Below are positions 6,495-13,198 of a DNA stretch of 15,233 nt, one piece after another (position 1 is the first letter of the stretch; every line of letters begins with the position of its first letter). The position numbers and the translations under genes were made by a program. The notes below the pieces were generated by a model. That model searched no databases, was not told the origin of the DNA, and saw only the letters and a program-made list of their open reading frames with translations. Origin of the DNA: Bacillota bacterium (lineage in GTDB: Bacteria; Bacillota; Clostridia; Lachnospirales; Lachnospiraceae); contig JAEZHX010000153.1 of assembly GCA_023436765.1 (NCBI GenBank), forward strand, positions 1 to 15,233, written 5' to 3'.

Positions 6495-6524
6495 ATAAAA
6501 ATAATAGCAAATAAAATCTGTCAA
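6495..6524 (-). promoter_or_regulatory. Candidate pplA promoter
   Basis: On the minus strand TTGACA (6519-6524) is followed after 18 bases by TTTTAT (6495-6500). The -35 is perfect and the -10 imperfect. The 135-base gap after dmkA and the terminator after pplA suggest that pplA has its own transcript. Confidence 0.5.
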
Positions 6525-6543
6525 TTTTTAGACGATTTAGTTG

Positions 6544-7446
6544 TCAAAAAAGCGCGGCACTGATGAAAATAGCTAAGGTAACTGACCCCATAATCATCAT
6601 GTAATTCATAATTGCAGTCATAAAGGTGGTTGCCTTGTCCTGCTTTTTAAAGAATGCATTGATGTTCTTCTGGACAGGAACGATGGTCAGTAAAGACAGC
6701 AGGCAAACCGGGGAAATCATCCTCGTCGCCACCATGGCGATGACTGCAAGATAGCAAAGATAATACAATCCCGCGAACAGATAAATTGCTTTTCTGCCGA
6801 TATAGTATGGCAGAGTATGACGTTTTACGGCGATGTCCTTCTCCAGATCACAGATATTGTTCGCCAACATAATATTCGCCGTCGTACAAAAAGGGATGAC
6901 AGAGAAGAGAATTAAAGCCAGAATTGGCACTATCTCAAGGCTTAAATTCACTGTCTCCCAGTTCAGGTCAAGAGTCAGGTAAGTACCCATCGGCATATTG
7001 ATGTATAAAATTATAAATGGGATCAATAGGCCGTAAAACAATCCTGACAGCACTTCACCAAGCGGCATCCTGGAGATCGGAACCGGTCCGTAGGTATAAA
7101 ACACACCGCATAGGAAGCATAATCCTCCGGCCAGCAGAACAACTACATCTGTCTGATAAGCCAGATACAGGCCCAGTCCGACACTTACAAGGAACAGTAC
7201 ATAAATGATAAGCAGTGCCGTCCTTCTCCTAAATTGAAGCGTTTGATGGTTATTCTTCGTATCAATATAATTGTTGATTGCCGTGGTTGTCAAGTCGAAT
7301 ATGAACATTGCTGCAAAAAACAGAAGGGTTAATCCCCACCGTATCTGCTGCTCCTGGTACGTCAGATAAGCTACTGTCATCAGGAACGCAAAGGTACTTG
7401 TAATCTTAGTTTTTATCTCAATATAATCTAAAAATCGTTTCAGCAT
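6544..7446 (-). CDS. dmkA: UbiA/MenA-type prenyltransferase (demethylmenaquinone synthesis)
   Basis: A 300-residue integral membrane prenyltransferase with about eight to nine helices. The two UbiA-family Mg-diphosphate motifs are AINNYID (56-62, in place of the usual NDxxD) and NNICDLEKD (196-204). It would attach a polyprenyl chain to 1,4-dihydroxy-2-naphthoate, giving demethylmenaquinone. Next to dmkB and ndh2 it matches the EET-dedicated MenA paralogue of Listeria. I place the start at ATG 7446, which has AAGGA nine bases upstream and a typical MLKRFLDYIEIKTK opening. A TTG at 7509 would overlap dmkB by eight bases but lacks a good ribosome site. No genes for making the naphthoate head group are in the window. 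Confidence 0.88.
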   Translation of the reverse strand: MLKRFLDYIEIKTKITSTFAFLMTVAYLTYQEQQIRWGLTLLFFAAMFIFDLTTTAINNYIDTKNNHQTLQFRRRTALLIIYVLFLVSVGLGLYLAYQTDVVVLLAGGLCFLCGVFYTYGPVPISRMPLGEVLSGLFYGLLIPFIILYINMPMGTYLTLDLNWETVNLSLEIVPILALILFSVIPFCTTANIMLANNICDLEKDIAVKRHTLPYYIGRKAIYLFAGLYYLCYLAVIAMVATRMISPVCLLSLLTIVPVQKNINAFFKKQDKATTFMTAIMNYMMIMGSVTLAIFISAALF

Positions 7447-7501
7447 GGACACCCATCCTTCATTACAAATTAATATTATCGGATCAGGTTTCTTACAATA
7501 T

Positions 7502-8476
7502 CTATTCAAGACGGGAAGCTTTCTTCAAGATATAGGTCAGCTTCTCCTTTTTGCTGTCTGAGGCTTCCAGTGCATTGATCAGCTTCATTGCTTTATTGTA
7601 ATATTGTTTCACAATCAGGCGTGTGAAAGAAAGACCGCCTGTCCTAGCGACCGCTTCATTGATCTCTTGCCTTGTAATACCTGTCTTGGCTGCCTTCTCC
7701 TTCAAGTCACTCAGTTCGGCGAAAGCATGGATCAGCGGCAGGGTAATAACACCCTGTTCATAATCCGATTGTACCGGTTTCTCTGCTTCTGCCCTGGTGT
7801 TCTCAAAATCCATGCAATCATCGGTAAGCTGAAATATCATTCCAATTTCATAGCCCAGCTGCCTGTACCGGTTCAACTCGGCTCCTCTTAGCCCTTCTGC
7901 CATGGCACCTGCTAAGAACGAGGCTTCAAATAGGGCAGCCGTCTTACCTGAGATGATCTTAAAATACTGATAAGTTGATAAATTGATATTGTTGTTGTTG
8001 ATATGCTGATTCAGTTCACCAAGGCATACCTTACCAACATAGTCATGCAGCTCAAGATCAAGATAATCACGTTTCTTATTACAAGATGCCGCCATACGAA
8101 GTGCAACACTGAGGAGATAGTCTCCGCAAATAACAGCTGTACGCTTGCCGTATTTCTTTTGAAGCGTAACATTTCCCCTACGCAGGTCTGAATTATCTAT
8201 GATATCATCGTGCACCAGTGATGCCAGGTGCACGAGTTCTATCGCTGCTGCCAGTAGGATTGCATCCGGAGGAACCATTCCGCCCCTGTCCTCTGCCGCC
8301 GTGATGACGGAGATTGCCCGAATATACTTACCCTGGGAGGCTAACAGATGCTTCGTGTATTCACGGATGATAAGTGGTGATCTGGATAAGGTATGCTCCA
8401 ATTCCGCTTTGACAAGCCCTAATGCCTCTTCATACTTTATTCCATTGTCTTCATCCATCTTTAATAAATTAGTCAT
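7502..8476 (-). CDS. dmkB: Trans-polyprenyl diphosphate synthase
   Basis: A 324-residue all-helical isoprenoid synthase. The first Asp-rich motif is DDIID (90-94, in LVHDDIIDNSDLRRG), the second DDCMD (219-223, in QLTDDCMDF). GKYIR (49-53) and SGKTA (177-181) supply diphosphate-binding Lys residues. It extends farnesyl-type primers with isopentenyl diphosphate to make the quinone side chain; residues before the first motif (AIELVHLASL) suit a medium or long product. The ATG at 8476 overlaps the ndh2 stop by eight bases, which suggests translational coupling; no strong ribosome site is visible there. With dmkA and ndh2 it forms a dedicated demethylmenaquinone unit. A heterodimeric partner is not seen. 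Confidence 0.92.
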   Translation of the reverse strand: MTNLLKMDEDNGIKYEEALGLVKAELEHTLSRSPLIIREYTKHLLASQGKYIRAISVITAAEDRGGMVPPDAILLAAAIELVHLASLVHDDIIDNSDLRRGNVTLQKKYGKRTAVICGDYLLSVALRMAASCNKKRDYLDLELHDYVGKVCLGELNQHINNNNINLSTYQYFKIISGKTAALFEASFLAGAMAEGLRGAELNRYRQLGYEIGMIFQLTDDCMDFENTRAEAEKPVQSDYEQGVITLPLIHAFAELSDLKEKAAKTGITRQEINEAVARTGGLSFTRLIVKQYYNKAMKLINALEASDSKKEKLTYILKKASRLE

Positions 8477-10577
8477 TATAAATATACAACTTTCTTACAA
8501 GAGGTAATTTCTTCCATAGTTTCTTTAACCCCGGCATTGCATAATAATCAAGGCCAAAGGTTCTGCCTGCTCCGATTAATACGGCTATAGCGGCAAAAAT
8601 CATCCAGAAGGTTCCGAGATACAAACCGGTGGTGCATACGAACATGAACTGCAGTACCAGTGAGAAGGCTGCGGCAGGAGTTGTGAACAGACCTCCAATT
8701 AAGGCCAGACCGATTAATATCTCAGCGATTACGATAAAGTACTGCATGAACAGCTGAACGCCGTCATAGGGTAATACGAACTTATCCAGAAACCAATTCA
8801 TCAGAGGAACATCCAGCTTAAATGCATAATCTGCCAGCTTGGAATCTGCAAGGTCCTTACCGGATACGAAAATAGTCCTAAATAATCCAAGGAAATCAAA
8901 ATTCAAAAGAATGCTACCTGTCTGCTGGGCTGCACCAACTGCGGCGTCTGCTGCTGCGGTTGCTCCGGTAGCGGCATCAGCTGCTACAGAAGCGGTTGCT
9001 CCGGATACTGCATCTGAAGCTAAATGGATCAGCTTACCTGCAGTATTTCCAACACTGGACATCACTCTTACAGCGGCATCTGCGGCTGCGGTTGTCGCTG
9101 CGGAGGCTCCGTCTACAGGAGCTGATGTTGCCGCGGCTGGATTTAAAATCTTATCATAGAAAGCATTTGCCCATCCAAAGAACTCATTTAGCTTCGGAGC
9201 TTTGAACCAGCCTTCTACAATCTTAAGCACACCTTCAAATAACCAGACAGCACCGAGCCATACTCTTAGCGCAACTAACAGGAAGCTGGGTGTACGGTTG
9301 GAGAAATGTCCACCGACAAAACTTCTGCGGTTACGGATTGTAAAGATTTCATGCTTCACATAGCTGAATACCTTATTCCAGCCGAGTACCTGTATAAAAT
9401 AGATAATATTAATAAAATGCTTTGCAAACATAGCAAAGAAAGAAGGCATACTGAAGAAATGACCCGGCAGACCAACATGGCAGACTGCATAGCGTCCACC
9501 GATGCTTACCATTACACCATGGAACTTCGGCTTGTAGACCTCCATCTCCCCTTTACCGGTGATTGCCACGGTTATGTTATGAGCGCAGGTATGAGAACTC
9601 TGTTCACAGTTTTCAACCATCTGAGGAACCGGACGTTCTTCGCCCTCAGCGATAAAGTACATGTTATCACCGATTACATATACACTCTCATCCTTTACGG
9701 AGCGAAGATATGTATCCACCTGGATACGTCCGCCACGCTGAAGCTCGAGCGTGTTGCCCGCATCCTTTGTTATGTCGGCACTCTGGATACCTGCTGCCCA
9801 GATTACGGTACCGCAGGAATAGCGGGTAATCTTATCATTCTGCTTTAAATCAATGAAATCCTCACCAACTTCAGCTACAAATGAGTTAAGGACTAATTTG
9901 ACACCCATCTTATCCAGACGCTTTGCCACCTTAGCAGAAAGCTTTTCTGTCAAATTAGGAATCGCTCTGCTTAATCCATCCACATCCACCAGGGTAACTT
10001 CTTCCCTCCTGATGTCATATTTTTCACAAAGAAACGGTACATATTCAGCCAGTTCACCAACCATCTCAACACCGGTAAAGCCAGCACCTACCACATAAAA
10101 GGTTAAGAGTCTTTTTCTCTCCTCTGCCTTCGGTTCACGAGCTGCCGCGCGGAACATATCATGAATATGTTCACGAAGAATGACCGCATCGTCAAAGGAC
10201 CAAAGCTTCTTGGTAAATTCCTCTGCTCCGGGGATGCCGAAGAACGAAGGCTTGGATCCTGCTGCTAGAACAAGATAATCATATGCATAGGTCTCCTGAT
10301 CGCCTACTACCTTTTTATTATTAAAATCAATGGAAGTTACGGTATCCATCTTAACATTTACCTTACGTCCGGCAAACACCTTCTTCAGGCTGATCTTGAT
10401 ACTGTCTTCATCCACTCTGTTTGCAGCTACTTCATGAAGCTCGGTGAGCATTGTGTGGAATGGATTTTTGTCAATAATTGTAATATCCACTTCCTGCTTC
10501 TTTAGCTTTTTCGCTAATTTCTTGGCTGCCAGAATACCGGCGTATCCGGCACCGACAATTACTATTCTTTTTTCCAT
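8469..10577 (-). CDS. ndh2: Type II NADH dehydrogenase with DoxX-like membrane extension
   Basis: A 702-residue fusion. Residues 1-410 are NDH-2: FAD motif VGAGYAG (8-14), NAD motif YVVGAGFTGVE (161-171), IWAAGIQ (259-265) and VIGDN (301-305), then membrane-associated helices. Residues 431-675 are DoxX-like, with helices near 431-453, 606-632, 635-652 and 655-671 and the ending GAGRTFGLDYY. The enzyme passes electrons from NADH to quinone without pumping; EET-type Ndh2 of Listeria also has a C-terminal membrane domain. The loop between the first two DoxX helices (454-604) is unusually long and Ala-rich and contains DAVSGAT (522-528) and DAATGAT (534-540), both exact ApbE target motifs. Positive residues before helix 431 and at the C-terminus place this loop outside. 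ATG 10577 has a GGAG site; a longer in-frame start lies within the promoter region and is rejected. Confidence 0.93.
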   Translation of the reverse strand: MEKRIVIVGAGYAGILAAKKLAKKLKKQEVDITIIDKNPFHTMLTELHEVAANRVDEDSIKISLKKVFAGRKVNVKMDTVTSIDFNNKKVVGDQETYAYDYLVLAAGSKPSFFGIPGAEEFTKKLWSFDDAVILREHIHDMFRAAAREPKAEERKRLLTFYVVGAGFTGVEMVGELAEYVPFLCEKYDIRREEVTLVDVDGLSRAIPNLTEKLSAKVAKRLDKMGVKLVLNSFVAEVGEDFIDLKQNDKITRYSCGTVIWAAGIQSADITKDAGNTLELQRGGRIQVDTYLRSVKDESVYVIGDNMYFIAEGEERPVPQMVENCEQSSHTCAHNITVAITGKGEMEVYKPKFHGVMVSIGGRYAVCHVGLPGHFFSMPSFFAMFAKHFINIIYFIQVLGWNKVFSYVKHEIFTIRNRRSFVGGHFSNRTPSFLLVALRVWLGAVWLFEGVLKIVEGWFKAPKLNEFFGWANAFYDKILNPAAATSAPVDGASAATTAAADAAVRVMSSVGNTAGKLIHLASDAVSGATASVAADAATGATAAADAAVGAAQQTGSILLNFDFLGLFRTIFVSGKDLADSKLADYAFKLDVPLMNWFLDKFVLPYDGVQLFMQYFIVIAEILIGLALIGGLFTTPAAAFSLVLQFMFVCTTGLYLGTFWMIFAAIAVLIGAGRTFGLDYYAMPGLKKLWKKLPLVRKLYIYND
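8958..9014 (-). other. Duplicated candidate flavinylation motifs in the Ndh2 loop
   Basis: The codons at 8994-9014 give DAVSGAT and those at 8958-8978 give DAATGAT, both matching D-x-x-S/T-G-A-T. A 13-base direct repeat, GCGGTTGCTCCGG on the plus strand (8956-8968 and 8992-9004), is exactly 36 bases apart. The second motif therefore probably arose by an in-frame 12-codon duplication. A third, degenerate unit (DAAVGAA, residues 544-550) has lost the acceptor Thr. Confidence 0.6.
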
Positions 10578-10596
10578 AATTGCTCCTTCATAAAAT

Positions 10597-10610
10597 GTTT
10601 TGGCCAAAAC
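10597..10610. promoter_or_regulatory. Palindromic candidate operator at the ndh2 start site
   Basis: GTTTTGGCCAAAAC is a perfect 14-base palindrome. It overlaps the last two bases of the -10 box and covers the predicted transcription start of ndh2, an ideal place for a repressor. It does not match the Rex consensus (TTGTGAA..TTCACAA), and I cannot name its regulator. Confidence 0.5.
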
Positions 10611-10637
10611 TATACATTTTTCGACCTTTTTTGTCAA
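10609..10637 (-). promoter_or_regulatory. Main ndh2-dmkB-dmkA promoter
   Basis: On the minus strand TTGACA (10632-10637) is followed after exactly 17 bases by TATAGT (10609-10614). Only about 30 bases separate it from ATG 10577, which has a GGAG ribosome site. This is the strongest promoter match of the EET block. Confidence 0.8.
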
Positions 10638-10668
10638 TTTTATCACAATCTTTTTGTCCGTCAGACTA

Positions 10669-10687
10669 ATTATACCATAGTACTATG
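10669..10687 (-). promoter_or_regulatory. Second, upstream ndh2 promoter with palindrome
   Basis: The extended -10 TGGTATAAT is read on minus, with TATAAT at 10669-10674. Directly upstream is the 12-base perfect palindrome CATAGTACTATG (10676-10687), which would fill the -35/-10 spacer. No good -35 is visible (AGTCAA or TAGTCA near 10691-10697), so an activator may be needed. Confidence 0.4.
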
Positions 10688-10836
10688 AATTTGACTAGAG
10701 AAAAAATGTTACTAAATAATCCTTTAGTTAAAACATGTTTCGGTACATATGCATAGTATGTCCGTTAACCTGATTTCTTTTTCATTCATAAATAACTCAT
10801 CCTCATATAACAATCTTCGATATAAATAAATAGTAT

Positions 10837-10865
10837 TTGACAAAAATTAGTAATTGGATTAATAT
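10837..10865 (+). promoter_or_regulatory. Plus-strand consensus promoter in the intergenic region
   Basis: TTGACA (10837-10842), 17 bases, TAATAT (10860-10865). It points away from ndh2 and toward the terminator-like stem at 10951-10997, with no gene in that direction; the next gene lies on the opposite strand. Confidence 0.55.
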
Positions 10866-10871
10866 GTAAAT

Positions 10872-10997
10872 GCGAGGATTAGTTGTTATATTACTTATGG
10901 TTCCATAGAAATTTTCATATAATCCCCCACCTGTTTTTATCCACTCTGTTCTATAAAGGAAATACCGGGTCTTATGGACCCGGTATTTCCTTTATAG
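10872..10997 (+). ncRNA. Candidate small RNA of about 125 bases
   Basis: The stretch runs from a consensus promoter to a perfect stem-loop and has no usable reading frame. It contains a small hairpin (TATGG/CCATA near 10905-10916) and an unpaired C-rich segment AATCCCCCACCTG (10921-10933) that is complementary to GGAGG-type ribosome sites, as in several Firmicute regulatory RNAs. The 3' end would be the 21-bp stem, though the T-tract after it on this strand is short. Existence is inferred from signals only. Confidence 0.35.
10951..10997. terminator. Perfect 21-bp stem-loop, bidirectional terminator
   Basis: The arms 10951-10971 and 10977-10997 are exactly complementary over 21 bases, with the loop TTATG. 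Both arms end in an A/T-rich tract (CTATAAAGG / CCTTTATAG). On the minus strand it lies 26 bases after the LamG gene stop and should end that transcript. On the plus strand it would end the candidate small RNA. Confidence 0.8.
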
Positions 10998-11022
10998 TAT
11001 CTATATTTACTTATCTGTCCCT

Positions 11023-12672
11023 CTATTTTACAGTGACCTTATAGGTCTTCGAGAGAGCTCCGTGACTGATCGTCAGGTTCGCTGTTCCTTTCTTAACCGC
11101 AGTTATCTTACCTGTCTTACTGACGGTAAACACCTTGGAATTAGAAGATTTATAGGTAACTCCGGAGGTCAGCTTGCTGGTCTTGCCGGTTTCGATATAC
11201 TTACGGCTTACTTCCAAATCGACTGTCCCCTTCGCTTTCATCACTTTAATGCTCTTTCCATTCGCATCACTGATCAGAAGACTGTCCACCTGTTCATAAT
11301 CCTTCACGATATCCTTAGCAGCCAGAGAATAATTATATAGCTTTAACTCATCTACCTCACCCTGGAAGAAATATTCCCCATCGGATCCGATCATCAGATT
11401 CCCGTTGTTATGTGCAATCGGGCAGCCTTCAAATGCTGGAACCTCTTCCTTATATATCTGCTTACCGTTCACATACCAGCGGATTTCTTCCGTATCAAAG
11501 GTAACCGCCACATGGGTCCACTTATTAACATTCTTATCAAAGGATACTCTGGAGGTTTCATGATAGGTCTGATTTTCAAAGGGAACATAGTTGAAATCAT
11601 AAAAATCTTCGTAAACATGGAACCGGTAGCCTATCTCATCGGAAGACATCTGCGTGCTGGGCCCGGGCTTATTGATCAGGGTCATATTCGTTTCCTCTTT
11701 GGCGTTTTTGATCCAGGCTGTCAGAGTAAAGCCCTGGTCAAATTCTAAGCTCTCATTACTTGGTACCTCCAGGTAGGAACTCTTACCGAATTTTGCAGCT
11801 TTGCCATTCTTTCCATCAGTAAAAGTAACCTTGCCTGCCGTCAGCTCAGCATCATTACCGAAATCAGTTGTGTCATTGTAATCACCGTCGAACTTATAAT
11901 GAGCAACCAGAGCGTCCGTCTGGGTCAGGTATTCCGGTTTCGCAGATAAGCCATTCTCATAGAGTGCTCCTACCTCACTTGCCGATAATCCCTTATTATA
12001 GATCTTTAGGTCATCAAATTTACCGTTATAGAAATACTCACCGTCCATCATGCCTACATAGAGGTTTCCGATGGTGGCAGCCGGGGAGCCGGTAACACTT
12101 TCCTTCTTCATCAGAGTACCGTTCTCATAGATCCTAACCTCCGACCCGTTATAGGTGGCCGTGAGGAGGAACCATTTTCTCACATCGATGCACTTGCCAG
12201 AGACAGAGAGCTGGTCCATCTCCGTACCGTCCGAGGTATCATGGAGATAGATCAGGGGCAGGTTATCATTCATCTCATAAAGCTGATAGGGGGAAGCCCA
12301 GCACTCTTCATCGTGTTCCTTCTGCAGATAGGGGGTCCAATAATCCTGCTTTTGATTCTTAGATTTATAGGCCCACATAGAAATCGTGAATTGATCCAGA
12401 TCCAAGGAGTCGCTATCCGGTATCTCGAGGTAGCTTTTACCGTCAAAAACTGCGCACTGTCCATAGATTCCATCTTCATAGGTAATCTTGCCATAGGTGC
12501 ATTCTGCATTGTTTCCGTTGCCGGAGGCGTCTGTCAGATCTCCGTCAAATTTCAGATGCAGCACCAGACCGTCTTCTGCTTTTGCTGTCTTAGTCTCCAT
12601 AGTCAGCCCGACGAATAACGATCCAGCCATAACAAATGCCATCAATAAACTTATACTCTTTTTTCTCTTCAT
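11023..12672 (-). CDS. Secreted protein with two LamG domains and a bacterial Ig-like domain
   Basis: A 549-residue exported protein. A signal peptide covers residues 1-32, with likely cleavage after Ala-Lys-Ala. Two LamG/concanavalin-like jelly-roll domains follow (about 35-235 and 250-455), each beginning LHLKFDGDLTD.SGN or AHYKFDGDYNDTTDFGND and ending in DDLKIYN.GLSA or DELKLYNYSLA. A C-terminal Big_2-like domain (about 465-549) ends KKGTANLTISHG..SKTYKVTVK. Such domains bind carbohydrates or mediate adhesion. No catalytic domain, sortase motif, S-layer repeat or lipobox is seen, so it is probably released or loosely held on the wall. GGAGG precedes ATG 12672. It starts 15 bases after a small LuxR-type gene, probably in one transcript. 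Confidence 0.88.
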   Translation of the reverse strand: MKRKKSISLLMAFVMAGSLFVGLTMETKTAKAEDGLVLHLKFDGDLTDASGNGNNAECTYGKITYEDGIYGQCAVFDGKSYLEIPDSDSLDLDQFTISMWAYKSKNQKQDYWTPYLQKEHDEECWASPYQLYEMNDNLPLIYLHDTSDGTEMDQLSVSGKCIDVRKWFLLTATYNGSEVRIYENGTLMKKESVTGSPAATIGNLYVGMMDGEYFYNGKFDDLKIYNKGLSASEVGALYENGLSAKPEYLTQTDALVAHYKFDGDYNDTTDFGNDAELTAGKVTFTDGKNGKAAKFGKSSYLEVPSNESLEFDQGFTLTAWIKNAKEETNMTLINKPGPSTQMSSDEIGYRFHVYEDFYDFNYVPFENQTYHETSRVSFDKNVNKWTHVAVTFDTEEIRWYVNGKQIYKEEVPAFEGCPIAHNNGNLMIGSDGEYFFQGEVDELKLYNYSLAAKDIVKDYEQVDSLLISDANGKSIKVMKAKGTVDLEVSRKYIETGKTSKLTSGVTYKSSNSKVFTVSKTGKITAVKKGTANLTISHGALSKTYKVTVK

Positions 12673-12687
12673 CTTAGTCCTCCCTGA

Positions 12688-13038
12688 TTAATTAATCTCT
12701 TTTTCATTTACCTTTTTGATTCCTCTGTAATGAATGATCAGTTCTGCCCTTGTGCTGACCTTAAGCTTAAGGAATAGCTCCGGTATGCATGCTTTTACAT
12801 CGGCGTATCTGAGCTTCAGCATTTGTGCACACTCCTTCGGGGAAAAACCCTCCACAAGCAAAAGGTAGAAGTCATACTCCCTGTCAGTCAATCCGTATAC
12901 CAGCTTTTCTTTGTCTGTCTCAGAACCCTCAAGGGCAGCTGTATTCTCCGCCAAATTTTTACTTCCGGTCTCACTGCTTGCGACGGATGAATTATACTCC
13001 GGATGTCGCCTGTGCAGAAACCGGTCCAGCAGAGCCAT
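12688..13038 (-). CDS. Small LuxR-type HTH protein
   Basis: A 116-residue protein. Its C-terminal ~65 residues form a LuxR/GerE-type helix-turn-helix: GLTDREYDFYLLLVEGFSPK, then ECAQMLKLRYADVKACIPEL and LKVSTRAELI. The first 50 residues are polar and probably disordered, with no receiver or sensor domain. ATG 13038 is chosen because GGGGGAG lies six bases upstream; a GTG farther up at 13074 lacks that. The recognition-helix region (LRYADVKACIPELFLKL) is unusual for the family. It lies just upstream of the LamG gene and downstream of a membrane LuxR-type gene with a matching HTH. It may control the LamG gene, or be an HTH fragment derived from its larger neighbour. Confidence 0.78.
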   Translation of the reverse strand: MALLDRFLHRRHPEYNSSVASSETGSKNLAENTAALEGSETDKEKLVYGLTDREYDFYLLLVEGFSPKECAQMLKLRYADVKACIPELFLKLKVSTRAELIIHYRGIKKVNEKEIN

Positions 13039-13149
13039 ATCTTCTCCCCCTTCCTTTCCTGATCTATGCAGCACTTTCCTGCAGCAGCTTCATTCTGCTC
13101 TGTCGGAAGGCAAAAATCCATTCATTAGTTCAGAGGAATACATGAAGAA

Positions 13150-13177
13150 AGTGCCTCATTAGTTCTAATGAGGCACT
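13150..13177 (-). terminator. Terminator after the membrane LuxR-type gene
   Basis: AGTGCCTCATTAG (13150-13162) and CTAATGAGGCACT (13165-13177) form a perfect 13-base-pair stem with a 2-base loop. On the minus strand TTTCTTC follows. It lies 21 bases past the stop at 13199 and separates this gene from the small LuxR-type gene. Confidence 0.75.
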
Positions 13178-13198
13178 CTGAAAATCATATAAATAGTG

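Noticed and set aside
7447..7509. Longer dmkA start at TTG 7509, overlapping dmkB
   Set aside because: ATG 7446 has a good AAGGA site and a typical UbiA-family beginning; the extra 21 residues do not look like the family.
8839..9159. Ala-rich plus-strand frame opposite the Ndh2 loop
   Set aside because: It is the mirror of the Ala/Thr/Asp codons of the ndh2 linker; it has no ribosome site and no domain.
10597..10610. Rex redox-repressor site at the ndh2 promoter
   Set aside because: The palindrome centre GGCC and arms TTTT/AAAA do not fit the TTGTGAA-type Rex consensus.
10578..10646. Longer Ndh2 start 23 codons upstream
   Set aside because: It would run through the -35/-10 boxes and the palindrome; MEKRIVIVGAGYAG with GGAG upstream is the standard NDH-2 start.
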